A DNA stretch of 64,000 bases. Source: RBC074 sp964570175. GTDB lineage: Bacteria; Acidobacteriota; Blastocatellia; RBC074. The stretch's first letter is position 1. Every line of letters begins with the position of its first letter. Positions 25,188 through 34,500 of this stretch are shown here, piece after piece. The notes under the pieces were generated by a model. The model was given only the letters and a program-made list of their open reading frames with translations, had not been told where the DNA came from and ran no database searches. A program made the position numbers and the translations under genes. The stretch is from assembly GCA_964570175.1 (NCBI GenBank), contig CAZMXG010000003.1:1-64000 (forward strand), given 5' to 3'.

Positions 25188-28100
25188 ATGCATACGGAGA
25201 GCCGCTTCTCGCAATTGTTGAATTCATTTTTGGGGAAGATCAATCGGCATTGGGCACGCGCTGGCGTGATGTTGTCGGCAATGCTGGCGGTGGGATTCTT
25301 GCTCGGCTATCCGTTGATTGAAGCACGGCGGAACGAAACCTTAAAACCGCCAACTGGCGAAACAGCGCCGATTCGGGCGATCCCCTCCGCGCCAACGGCT
25401 ACATTTACAGTCTCAAATACCAACGACTCAGGCGCAGGCTCGCTTCGGCAAGCCATTCTGGATGCCAATGCGGCTGCGGGAACCGACAGCATCGTTTTCA
25501 ATTTGGGTACAGGAACTCCGACAATCAATCTGGCTTCAGCCTTACCGGCGGTTACCGGAACGGTCGTCATCAGCGGCAATACCGGCGGAGCCACGCGTGT
25601 GGAATTGAATGGCGCAGGCGCAGGCGCAGGCGCAAACGGATTAGTGATCAGCGGGGGGAACAGCCTGATCGAACGGCTGGTGATCAACCGTTTCTCGGGG
25701 GACGGCATTCGGATCACGGGCACCGGGTTCAATACTGTTAAAGGTTGCATTCTTGGGTTGGATCCTTCCGGTACCATTGTGCGCCCAAACGGTGTTGGTC
25801 TGGCGATTCGCGGATCTTCTGACAATACAATTGGTAGTACGGGATTTTCTGATCGCAATACAATTTCAGGCAATGCGACCGATGGTGTTCTGATCACATC
25901 AGTATCCGTCGCGAATCCGTCACCGCCACCGCCAGTCATCGTAACGCCAGCCTCTCGCAACAAAGTCATCAACAGCTATATCGGCACGGACATCACGGGC
26001 AGGTTTGATCTGGGAAATACGGGTTTTGGGGTGAATATCACAGGCGGCGATGCTTCTGTGATCGGCGGCGCGACAACGGATCAGCGCAATGTCATTTCCG
26101 GAAACAATGGCGGCGGCGTGCATATCGGCACGACCACGGCGACGGGCAACAAAGTCATTGGCAATTACATCGGCCTTGATGCCACTAGCATTTTTCCGCT
26201 GGGCAACGGCGTATCGGGCGGCGGTGGCACAGCTCCTGGCGTGTGGATTGAAGACGCCCCCAACAACTTTGTGGGGGGAACTGCCGAAAGCACCGTCAAT
26301 GGCCTTCTTGAAGGTGAATTCAACTTCATCAAATACAATTTGCAGAACGGCGGCGTCGTTGTCACCGGGGCAACAGCCACCGGCAATAGCATTTTGCACA
26401 ACTACATTTACGGCAACGCGGGACTCGGAATTGATCTGGGGAACAATGGGATATCCGGAAATGACTTCAATGACCCTGATTCTGGGCCAAACAATTTCCA
26501 GAATGCGCCGGCTGTGACCGGTGTTTCGTCCGGAAATAATTCGATGACGATTTTCGGGTCATTGCAGAGCCAAGCGCTTCAGAGTTACCGAATTGAATTT
26601 TTCTTCAGTTCCCAATGTGACGCCAGCGGCAGCGGGGAAGGCGAAACCTATATTGGCTTCACAAATGTCACCACGGATATTTTGGGAAGCGCGAGTTTTG
26701 GCCCGACATTCAACAACTTTTCCGCGCCAGCAGGCACATTTCTGACAGCAACCGCAACGCGTAACAACAATCCCAAGGATACATCTGAGTTTTCAGCCTG
26801 CTTTCCTGTGCCTAGCAACCCGCCAACCACATGCGATGCTGTATTTACGCCGCCATCTACAAATTTCCGATCAAATGGCGGAACAGCGTCCATCAATGTG
26901 AGCCTGGCTGGTGGTTGCGCCTGGACTGCCAGCAACAACGGCCTTCCCTGGGTAACGATCCAATCAGGTGCTAATGGCACTGGCCCAGGCACGGTTGTGA
27001 TCAATGTTTCCGCCAACAGCGGAACGCAGCGGCTTGGGCAGATCACGATCGCTGGTAAAAGTTACAACATCTCGCAGGAAGGCCCCTGTACGGCTTCTCT
27101 CAATCCGCCGGTTCGGAATTTCACCGCTGCAGGTGGAAACAGCCAGGTAGAATTGATCACCGGTTCGGGATGTGCCTGGACTGTCACAAAGAATCCAAGT
27201 GATACGTGGATCACAATCAATTCTGCCACCAGCGGCACTGGTCCAACTTTTGTTGATTTTTCTGTCGCTCCCAACACAGGCACGGCACTTCGTGTTGGGT
27301 TGATTGTCGTCGCCGGCCAGAATTTCGCAATTATTCAGGATCAGCCGTGTGGCGCAACAATAGATCCGACTTCGCAGATGGCATCCGCTAGTGCAGGCAA
27401 CTACTCCGTTGACCTCACCATACCAGCAGGTTGTAGCTGGCTAGCAACCAAAACGGATCCTTGGATCACTCTGACGGGCGCTACCAGCGGCACAGGCAGC
27501 GGCACAATCAGCTATTCCGTGACGGCCAACACCGGACAGCAGCGTTCAGGGGTCATTATGGTGGCTGGAAAAAATCTGGTCGTCACGCAAGACGGAGGTT
27601 GCCAACCGACCTTCGATCCGACGACTCATATGCTTGGCGCGGGCGCGAGCAGCAATTCCTTTACCGTGAATATCGGTGCGGCTTGCGACTGGACGCCGAT
27701 GACAACCGATTCCTGGATTACCCTTACTTCGGGTCAAAAGACTGGCACCGGTACTGTCACTTACAACGTAACTGCCAATCCCGGCTCGCAAAGAACGGGC
27801 ACCATTACGGTAGCCGGACTGAATTTCGCTGTCGTGCAGAATGGTGCATGTGTCTATACGTTGTCTGAGACAACCAAACAGTTCTCGATACAGGGAGGAA
27901 CTACCTCGGTCAATGTAACAGCGCCTGGCGGATGCGCCTGGACAGCGTCAACGCAAACTCCCTGGATTGTCATTACTTCCGGAACATCCGGTTCCGGCAA
28001 TGGAACGGTAAATTTTTTGGCGACGACGAATGGCACCGGCACGCAGCGGAATGGAGTTCTGAAAGTCGCGGGGACAAACGTGATTGTCCAACAGGATGGC

Positions 28101-31100
28101 AATGGTGGTTGCACCTACACCGCTTCACCGCTCACGCAAAATGCGCCGGCTGCCGGTGGAGCATTCACAACTTCTGTGACAGCGGGCAGCGGTTGCCAAT
28201 GGACGGCATCAAGCAATGTTTCATGGATCACCATTACTTCCAGCCTGGCACCTGATCGCGACGAAAAAACGTTCGCCGGTCGTCAGCCTGCAAGCAAAAA
28301 TGGAATTGCTGGAACAGGGAATGGGACTGTTGGTTACAGCGTCCAAGCCAATACTGGTCCGCCGCGTACCGGGACGATCTTTGCCGCTGGCGAAGTCGTC
28401 ACGATTAACCAGGCGTCAGGATGCCCGATCATCGTTTCTCCGGCGAACTTGAGCGCCGGACAGATCGGGGGGAATTACAGCCAGCAATTCACGCAATCCG
28501 GGGGAATTGGAGGGATTACCTGGTCGGTTTCCATCGGTTCATTGCCGCCGGGATTGATGCTAGATCCAGGCACTGGCTTGTTGTCCGGCATTCCGACTGT
28601 GCCTGGAACTTTCGGGTTTACAGTCAGGGCCGCTGATTCCAGTCCCAATGGTTGCTATGGCGAAACGCCCTACATGCTGGTGATTACCTGCCAGCCACTC
28701 AATATCACAACGGCTTCGCTTCCTAACACAGTGGCGGGGGCGTCTTACAATCAATTAGTCGTCTTATCAGGGGGCAGCGGACAGACTGACTGGACAATTT
28801 CCGCCGGTTCATTGCCAACCGGATTGAGTTTGCATCCGACTTCTGGTGTGATCTCCGGTGTTGCCACTGTGACCGGGCCATTTAACTTCACGGTCCAAGC
28901 CACAGTGAATGCCACAGGCTGTTTTACCACCAAGCCGTTTTCCATCACGGTTGGTTGCCAAATCATTACCGTCAATGAAGCTTCGCTGCCTGCCGCAACG
29001 CTGAATGCCAGCTATAACCAAACCGTCACCCAAACCGGAGGCATTGGCACAATTAACTGGACTGTGAGCGGCGGTTCACTGCCAGCCAACCTGACGCTTT
29101 CATCGGGCGGACAGATTACCGGCACACCAACGGCTACTGGATCGTTCCCCGTGACGTTGCGGGCGACTGACGCCAATGGGTGCTTTGGCGAAAAAGCTTT
29201 CACGCTGACGGTGAATTGTCCAAGTTTCAACATTTCGCCAGCGACGCTAAATCAGGGAACAGTGAACGCGCCATACACTCAGCAACTATCGCAAACAGGC
29301 GCGACAAACAGTGTGACCTGGTCTTTGCAGGCCAGTTCTCTGCCAACCAACCTGACGCTATCATCCGGTGGACTGATTTCAGGCACGCCCAATGTTGCGG
29401 GAAGTTTTCCAGTCACCGTCAGAGCGACGGAATCCGGTTCCGGCTGTTTTACGGATAAAGCCTATACATTGGTAATCAACTGTCAGACCATCAATGTAAC
29501 GACGGCAACGCTTCCAAACGGAACTGTTGGTTCCGCGTACCCTTCGACAACAGTGCAACAATCAGGTGGCGTGGGAACAATCACCTGGAGCATTAGTGCA
29601 GGAAGCTTGCCAACGGGACTTGGGCTGAACCCGACATTAGGTGCTGTGACAGGAACGCCGACTGTCAGCGGTTCGTTTGGCTTCACCGTCAGAGCCACAG
29701 ACGCCAACAATTGTTTTGGGGAACGCGCTTATCAAGTGAACATCGGCTGTCAATCGTTGAGCATTACTCCTGCAACGCTCAGCTCAATTCCGATTGCCAT
29801 GGCTTATAGTCAACAGCTCACGTTACAGGGGGCTTCCGGGGCAATTGATTGGACAATTGCCGCGGGCGCGTTGCCCAGCGGGGTTACTTTACATCCGACC
29901 AGCGGGTTGCTGTCTGGAACGCCCAACGCATCCGGTTCGTTCGGCTTCACAGTCAAGGCACTGGTGCAATCCAGTGGATGTTTTGCCCAGCAAGCATATA
30001 CGTTGACCGTCAACTGCCCGACGATCACGATCAGCCCGGCAACCATCGGTGCTGCCAATCTGGGAGTTCCTTACAACCAGCAGCTTTCGCAGACGGGAGG
30101 CGCCGGCAGCATTATCTGGAGCCTGCAATCAGGAGCTTTGCCGAGCAATATCAATTTGTCGGCCAACGGGCTTTTGTCAGGCACAGCAAACATGTCCGGG
30201 AATTTCCCGATTATGATCCGGGCAACCGATAGCAACGGTTGTTTCAGCGAACGCAACTACACGCTGGTCGTTGGAAACTGCCCGACAATTTCCATTACCC
30301 CGGGCACGTTGCCCAGTGGTTTGATTGGCACAAATTACAATCAAGCGCTGACGGCGAATGGCGGCACTCCGGGATACAACTTTACATCTAGCGGAAATCT
30401 GCCAAACGGCGTGACACTTTCTTCCGCTGGCGTCCTGTCCGGGTCGCCAAGTTCAGTTGGGACATTCAACTTCACGGCCCTGGCCACGGATCAAAACGGA
30501 TGTACAGGGGCACAAGCGTATACTCTGATTATCTGTTCCGTGATTACGGTCAATCCGACGACATTGCCCAACGGTGTTGTTGGCAGTAATTACAGTCAAA
30601 ATCTGACGGCAACAGGCGGCGGCGTTCCTCATAATTTTTCGTTCAGCGGCACGCTTCCAACCGGACTAACCTTGAGCGGTGCAGGGCTGCTTTCCGGAAA
30701 TCCGACACAAACCGGCACGTTTAACTTTACGGTAACTGCCACAGATACCAGCGCTTGCACAGGATCGCGCAGTTATAGCGTCACCATCGCCGGAGCGGGA
30801 TTGATGTTCTACCCATTGCCGCGACCGCTACGCATCCTGGATACGCGGCTTGGGCAACCAGCGTGCGATATGCCGGGACAAAAAATTACAGGCGGCACTT
30901 CGCGGCTGCAAACGGCGGCGGGCCGTACGTGTGACAGCATTTCAATTCCGGCGAATGCCAAGGCTTTGACCGGGAACATCACTACTGTGCAATCCGGCGG
31001 CGGATTCCTGACGCTGTATCCCAGCGATGCGACACGTCCGACGGTTGCCAATTCCAACTTCCAGCCGAACCAGGTGTTGAACAATGTGTTCACGGTTGGT

Positions 31101-31994
31101 CTGGGCGCAACCGACGGCGCATTCAATATTTATGTCACCACAGACACGGATGTTGTGGTGGACATCACTGGCTATTACGCGCCGCCGGGCGCGGGCGGGT
31201 TGTATTTCCATCCGCTGCCGAGTCCGATTCGCATGCTGGACACGCGCGCTGGACAAACCGCCTGTGATACGCCGGGATCGCCGATTACGGGAGGCGTCGA
31301 ACGGACGCAACAAGGTCGTGTGTTCTGCAACGGAATCACCATTCCTTCAAGCGCTGCAGCTCTTGTAGGCAATGCCACAACGGTCGGCCCCGCTGGCCAA
31401 GGCTTCCTGACTCTTTATCCTGGGGATGCTGCAACCAGGCCGCTGGCCGCCAGTTCCAACTTCGGTTCCGGTCAAACGATGAACGGACCTTTTGCGGTCG
31501 GGTTAGGGCCAGATGGCACGTTCAAAATCTACGCTTCGGTGACAACCAATCTGGTGGTGGATGTGCTGGGATACTACAGTCCTGATCCTTTGGATTTGAA
31601 CGGAGCAGGATTGCTATTCAATCCATTGCCGCGACCGGTGCGATTGCTGGAAACGCGTTTGGGACAGCCGGGTTGTTATACGCCGGGAGCGCCGCTCGCC
31701 GCCGGTTCAACGCGACTACAGGCGGCTCAGGGCGTGTGCGACGGGATGACAATTGCCGCGACGGCGCAAGCCATCGTGGGCAATGCAACGGTGGTGTTTC
31801 CATCCAGCAATGGGTTCCTGACGTTCTGGCCGAGCAATGCTTCACAACCGGGAACGGCGACCTCGAACTACCAATCGGGAACCGTGTTCAATCGCCACAT
31901 CACGGTGGGCTTGGGCGGAGATGGCGCGTTCAGGATTTTCACCTCCGCGATGACGGAATTGGTGGTTGATGTTTCCGGTTACTTTGCGCCTTGA
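25188..31994 (+). CDS. Giant surface protein A1: beta-helix, 6 BACON, 9 Ig-like, 3 LDTR repeats
   Basis: The 2268-residue product begins with a long basic segment and a hydrophobic export signal (about 26-46; GVMLSAMLAVGFLLGYPLIE). Residues about 70-430 are a parallel beta-helix opened by a CSLREA-like block (GAGSLRQAILDANAA) with repeats such as GNNGGGVHIG and NKVIGNYIGLD. A further beta module spans 440-545. Six BACON domains follow (about 549-1075; GCAWTAS, WITLTSG, RTGTITVAG), then nine Ig-like putative-binding repeats of about 88 residues (1079-1868; GSLPTGLSLHPTSG, NGCYGE), and three C-terminal repeats (1870-2268; PLPRPLRILDTRLGQ, GFLTLYP, VVDVSGYFAP). No LPXTG, PEP-CTERM or Por-type sorting signal is seen. 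The start was chosen by alignment with the paralog at 42988 and AAGGA upstream. Surface binding or adhesion is inferred; many BACON proteins bind glycans or mucin, but this one is untested. Confidence 0.9.
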   Translation: MHTESRFSQLLNSFLGKINRHWARAGVMLSAMLAVGFLLGYPLIEARRNETLKPPTGETAPIRAIPSAPTATFTVSNTNDSGAGSLRQAILDANAAAGTDSIVFNLGTGTPTINLASALPAVTGTVVISGNTGGATRVELNGAGAGAGANGLVISGGNSLIERLVINRFSGDGIRITGTGFNTVKGCILGLDPSGTIVRPNGVGLAIRGSSDNTIGSTGFSDRNTISGNATDGVLITSVSVANPSPPPPVIVTPASRNKVINSYIGTDITGRFDLGNTGFGVNITGGDASVIGGATTDQRNVISGNNGGGVHIGTTTATGNKVIGNYIGLDATSIFPLGNGVSGGGGTAPGVWIEDAPNNFVGGTAESTVNGLLEGEFNFIKYNLQNGGVVVTGATATGNSILHNYIYGNAGLGIDLGNNGISGNDFNDPDSGPNNFQNAPAVTGVSSGNNSMTIFGSLQSQALQSYRIEFFFSSQCDASGSGEGETYIGFTNVTTDILGSASFGPTFNNFSAPAGTFLTATATRNNNPKDTSEFSACFPVPSNPPTTCDAVFTPPSTNFRSNGGTASINVSLAGGCAWTASNNGLPWVTIQSGANGTGPGTVVINVSANSGTQRLGQITIAGKSYNISQEGPCTASLNPPVRNFTAAGGNSQVELITGSGCAWTVTKNPSDTWITINSATSGTGPTFVDFSVAPNTGTALRVGLIVVAGQNFAIIQDQPCGATIDPTSQMASASAGNYSVDLTIPAGCSWLATKTDPWITLTGATSGTGSGTISYSVTANTGQQRSGVIMVAGKNLVVTQDGGCQPTFDPTTHMLGAGASSNSFTVNIGAACDWTPMTTDSWITLTSGQKTGTGTVTYNVTANPGSQRTGTITVAGLNFAVVQNGACVYTLSETTKQFSIQGGTTSVNVTAPGGCAWTASTQTPWIVITSGTSGSGNGTVNFLATTNGTGTQRNGVLKVAGTNVIVQQDGNGGCTYTASPLTQNAPAAGGAFTTSVTAGSGCQWTASSNVSWITITSSLAPDRDEKTFAGRQPASKNGIAGTGNGTVGYSVQANTGPPRTGTIFAAGEVVTINQASGCPIIVSPANLSAGQIGGNYSQQFTQSGGIGGITWSVSIGSLPPGLMLDPGTGLLSGIPTVPGTFGFTVRAADSSPNGCYGETPYMLVITCQPLNITTASLPNTVAGASYNQLVVLSGGSGQTDWTISAGSLPTGLSLHPTSGVISGVATVTGPFNFTVQATVNATGCFTTKPFSITVGCQIITVNEASLPAATLNASYNQTVTQTGGIGTINWTVSGGSLPANLTLSSGGQITGTPTATGSFPVTLRATDANGCFGEKAFTLTVNCPSFNISPATLNQGTVNAPYTQQLSQTGATNSVTWSLQASSLPTNLTLSSGGLISGTPNVAGSFPVTVRATESGSGCFTDKAYTLVINCQTINVTTATLPNGTVGSAYPSTTVQQSGGVGTITWSISAGSLPTGLGLNPTLGAVTGTPTVSGSFGFTVRATDANNCFGERAYQVNIGCQSLSITPATLSSIPIAMAYSQQLTLQGASGAIDWTIAAGALPSGVTLHPTSGLLSGTPNASGSFGFTVKALVQSSGCFAQQAYTLTVNCPTITISPATIGAANLGVPYNQQLSQTGGAGSIIWSLQSGALPSNINLSANGLLSGTANMSGNFPIMIRATDSNGCFSERNYTLVVGNCPTISITPGTLPSGLIGTNYNQALTANGGTPGYNFTSSGNLPNGVTLSSAGVLSGSPSSVGTFNFTALATDQNGCTGAQAYTLIICSVITVNPTTLPNGVVGSNYSQNLTATGGGVPHNFSFSGTLPTGLTLSGAGLLSGNPTQTGTFNFTVTATDTSACTGSRSYSVTIAGAGLMFYPLPRPLRILDTRLGQPACDMPGQKITGGTSRLQTAAGRTCDSISIPANAKALTGNITTVQSGGGFLTLYPSDATRPTVANSNFQPNQVLNNVFTVGLGATDGAFNIYVTTDTDVVVDITGYYAPPGAGGLYFHPLPSPIRMLDTRAGQTACDTPGSPITGGVERTQQGRVFCNGITIPSSAAALVGNATTVGPAGQGFLTLYPGDAATRPLAASSNFGSGQTMNGPFAVGLGPDGTFKIYASVTTNLVVDVLGYYSPDPLDLNGAGLLFNPLPRPVRLLETRLGQPGCYTPGAPLAAGSTRLQAAQGVCDGMTIAATAQAIVGNATVVFPSSNGFLTFWPSNASQPGTATSNYQSGTVFNRHITVGLGGDGAFRIFTSAMTELVVDVSGYFAP
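25611..25634 (+). repeat. Hexanucleotide tandem repeat inside A1
   Basis: GGCGCA is repeated four times, encoding alternating Gly-Ala in the beta-helix domain. The 6-bp unit keeps the frame, so slippage would change length by two residues per unit. The A2 paralog lacks the repeat here. Confidence 0.7.
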
Positions 31995-32071
31995 GTCTGA
32001 ACAAGTCCGGCAATGGAAACATAGCATCATCGTATCGTGTGGAATGGCTTTCATGGTTTCAGCAACCTTAT

Positions 32072-32119
32072 AAAAGGAGTAGAGCAGCGGGTAAATTATC
32101 CGAATGCCTAACAGTGATA
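32072..32119 (+). promoter_or_regulatory. B-gene leader 1: AAAGGAG box plus hairpin
   Basis: AAAAGGAG (32072-32079) is followed by a weaker hairpin (32084-32107: GCA pairs with TGC, CGG with CCG, with an internal loop). The start codon at 32120 has no Shine-Dalgarno sequence of its own. The 16-nt string CCGAATGCCTAACAGT is shared with leader 5. Linear distance from box to start is 40 nt, 16 nt without the hairpin. Confidence 0.6.
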
Positions 32120-33169
32120 ATGATAAGAAGAACCCTTGTTGCACTGATAACAACTAGCTTCGTGCTGTTAGCCGTTGCTCCGCCATATTTGGCGCAAGAG
32201 CGCCAGGTTGGTAACAGAACGGGAGCCAATAACAGGCCACAGGAAAATCGTCCAATCCTCGATCCGGCATCGGCAGAAAAGCTGCGCACGGATCTGGTCA
32301 CGGCTTATAATGAGAGTAATGCTTTAATCAAATTTCTGGCTGGATTTGACTTTCTTCGGCAAAGCCAAGCCATGCAAGATTACGAAACGGTTTCCGGAGA
32401 ACTGGCAAAAGAAAGTGCGCGCATTGGGCAGTTGTCCATCAACGATGTTATGTTGGAAGCCAATACTTGGCCTGATTCGGAATCTATTAACCGTGTCATC
32501 GAACTCACGCGCAGCATCCGGATAGATGCAAAATTCCAGGAAGCAATAAAGAAGGTCGGCCGGTTTTACCAGGTAAGTCAGGCCTCGGCGTTATCGGCAA
32601 AAAGGCTTAATGCCCGTGGTGTGATTTCTGCTCCATCTTATATCGCGCCAATTTGTAACTTTGATGATCCCAGTAATTATCCGTCGGGAACTGATCTGGC
32701 TATTTCCAATGGAATTGCGCTTGCGTTACATACATTGGCAGATGTGCTGCCCGATCTGCTTGGTTTTCTTTTTGGCGTCCCTAATTTTGTCAAAATCGCT
32801 CTGGTTCTTGCCGCTGGCGTGGTTGATGAAGTTACTAACGCATTGAAGGCTGTGGCCAGTGATGCCACTTATTGCGAAAAAATTCGCCTCTATATCGAGG
32901 ACAAACTGGCGAATGAAGGCGGGATCACTGCAATTTTGATGACCGACGATTTTTATTTTTCATACACGATCAAAACGGTTCGATCCTCTCTGACAAAGGC
33001 AATGAGCGGTGGTGTTCCGGTCAATTGCGGTAGTGCGAGGTTGGCGGAAGCCTCTAATTACTTTGATGGGAGTGATAATTTCACTGGAACAGGCCCGGAC
33101 CGGGTCATTGCCTACAAGAAGCTGCGAGCCGCATTTCTGAATATTGGCGCAGCGGTGTGCATTCAATAA
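32120..33169 (+). CDS. B-family secreted protein B1, unknown function
   Basis: I do not recognise this family; it has five members in the window. The 349-residue product has a signal peptide (MIRRTLVALITTSFVLLAV, cleavage before QERQVG), a charged helical half (about 45-170), then a core with four spaced Cys: CNFDDPSNYPSG, ATYCEKIRLYIEDKL, VPVNCGSARLAEA and the C-terminal AVCIQ. Between the first two Cys lies a hydrophobic helical pair (GIALALHTLADVLPDLLG and VKIALVLAAGVVDEV). The protein ends exactly at LRAAFLNIGAAVCIQ, a tail shared by all members. The ATG at 32120 matches paralog starts. It lies 125 bp after A1. Confidence 0.8.
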   Translation: MIRRTLVALITTSFVLLAVAPPYLAQERQVGNRTGANNRPQENRPILDPASAEKLRTDLVTAYNESNALIKFLAGFDFLRQSQAMQDYETVSGELAKESARIGQLSINDVMLEANTWPDSESINRVIELTRSIRIDAKFQEAIKKVGRFYQVSQASALSAKRLNARGVISAPSYIAPICNFDDPSNYPSGTDLAISNGIALALHTLADVLPDLLGFLFGVPNFVKIALVLAAGVVDEVTNALKAVASDATYCEKIRLYIEDKLANEGGITAILMTDDFYFSYTIKTVRSSLTKAMSGGVPVNCGSARLAEASNYFDGSDNFTGTGPDRVIAYKKLRAAFLNIGAAVCIQ

Positions 33170-33250
33170 CATTCTTACTGAATACCACGAGCATTACGCG
33201 TTGCTATTTTGACCAAAATTGCGAACACATACCACGACCTCAAACTCATG

Positions 33251-33296
33251 AAAGGAGCACGCATCTGGCAATCTGCACGGATGCCTAAGATTTGAT
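33251..33296 (+). promoter_or_regulatory. B-gene leader 2: AAAGGAG box plus hairpin
   Basis: AAAGGAG (33251-33257), then GCATCTGG (33261-33268) pairing with ACGGATGC (33277-33284) with one G-T wobble and one terminal mismatch. The ATG at 33297 follows 39 nt after the box (15 nt without the hairpin). A four-codon frame ATG CCT AAG ATT TGA starts in the hairpin and ends beside the gene start. Confidence 0.65.
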
Positions 33297-34373
33297 ATGA
33301 CTAGAAAAATCCTTCTTGCACTGGCAGCAACCAGCTTTACGCTGCTCGCCTTTGCTTCGCCACATAATGCGCAGGAACGTCAGGTGGGCGAAAGAACGCC
33401 AACCGGAGGTAGATCGCAGGAAACTCGTCAAGTCGTGGATGTGACTGAAGCAGAGAATTTACGGCGCAATTTAGTCGCGGCCTATGATGAAACGGATGCA
33501 TTGATCAGATTCCTTGCCGGATACGAGGTCATTCGGAAAGCTGATGTCATGCAGGGGTACGAACTCGCCTGTCAGAAGCTGGAAGCAGAAAGTGCTCGAA
33601 TTGGGCAAATGACGACGGCCGAATTGATGACAGCCGTGGAGTTGATGAAGCAAGGCGACAATATGCAAAAGGCAAGCACGCTCGTGCGCCTGGCTGAGAT
33701 TTCAAGAAGTATCCGAAATGATGCAAAGGTGCAAAAGATGCTACTGAAGGCAGAACGCCTTTCTCAATCAGGTTTTTTGTCAAAGGACGCTTCGTCGTCA
33801 AGAAAGAAGGTCAACTCCCGTTCCCTGATTCCTCCGACACCTGGATTTCCCCCCAGTTGCAACTGGGATGACCCCAGTACTTATCCATCAGGAGCCGACC
33901 TGGCTATTTCCAATGGAATCGCTCTTGCGCTGCATTCACTGGCTGACGCGCTTCCTGGCATCTTGGGTTTTTTCGTCACCGTTCCCAATGTCGTCAGGGT
34001 TCTTCTGGTAATTGCTGCCTATGCAGTGGATGAAGTGACCAATGCATTGGCTGCTGTGGCTGCGGATGCTGCGTATTGCGAGCAAGTCAGATTGGTGATC
34101 GAAGACAACCTGACCAATGATGATGGGTTTATGGCGCTGTTGTTTACCAACGATTTTTATCTCGGATACGTCCTGCAAACGGTCAGGTCGGCACTAACAA
34201 AAGCGACCAACACTGGAGTTCCAACGAATTGCGGGAATGCGAGATTGACCGAAGCGCTAACGTACTTTGACAGTTCCGACGCCTACATTGGCACAGGCCC
34301 GGAACGAGTCACTGCGTACAGTAAACTGCGAGCCGCTTATCAAAACATCGGCGCCTCGGCATGCGTGCAATGA
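33297..34373 (+). CDS. B-family secreted protein B2, unknown function
   Basis: The 358-residue paralog of B1 has a signal peptide (MTRKILLALAATSFTLLAFA, then QERQVG), a helical first half with a longer Lys-rich stretch near 135-165, and the same four Cys: CNWDDPSTYPSG, AAYCEQVRLVIEDNL, VPTNCGNARLTEA and the terminal SACVQ. Its hydrophobic pair (GIALALHSLADALPGILG and VVRVLLVIAAYAVDEV) is the closest to that of B1, suggesting a recent duplication between these two. The N-terminal half is less conserved than the C-terminal half. Function is unknown; export is well supported. Confidence 0.8.
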   Translation: MTRKILLALAATSFTLLAFASPHNAQERQVGERTPTGGRSQETRQVVDVTEAENLRRNLVAAYDETDALIRFLAGYEVIRKADVMQGYELACQKLEAESARIGQMTTAELMTAVELMKQGDNMQKASTLVRLAEISRSIRNDAKVQKMLLKAERLSQSGFLSKDASSSRKKVNSRSLIPPTPGFPPSCNWDDPSTYPSGADLAISNGIALALHSLADALPGILGFFVTVPNVVRVLLVIAAYAVDEVTNALAAVAADAAYCEQVRLVIEDNLTNDDGFMALLFTNDFYLGYVLQTVRSALTKATNTGVPTNCGNARLTEALTYFDSSDAYIGTGPERVTAYSKLRAAYQNIGASACVQ

Positions 34374-34453
34374 CAATTATTGAACCGGCCGCTTTGGGGC
34401 GAAAGCAATTCCAATGGTTGAATAGAATTGCGCAACACGACCTCGAATTTAAG

Positions 34454-34500
34454 AAAGGAGCACGCATCTGGTGATCTGTCCAGATGCGTGACAGTTGAGT
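34454..34500 (+). promoter_or_regulatory. B-gene leader 3: AAAGGAG box plus perfect hairpin
   Basis: AAAGGAG (34454-34460), then a perfect 8-bp stem GCATCTGG/CCAGATGC (34464-34471 with 34480-34487) with an 8-nt loop. The ATG at 34501 follows 40 nt after the box (16 nt without the hairpin). A mini-frame ATG CGT GAC AGT TGA starts inside the 3' arm and ends 2 nt before the gene start. Confidence 0.7.

Noticed and set aside
31991..32119. Upstream extension of the B1 frame overlapping the A1 stop
   Set aside because: The extension would erase the signal peptide start that aligns among all five B proteins; the region is instead the conserved RNA leader.
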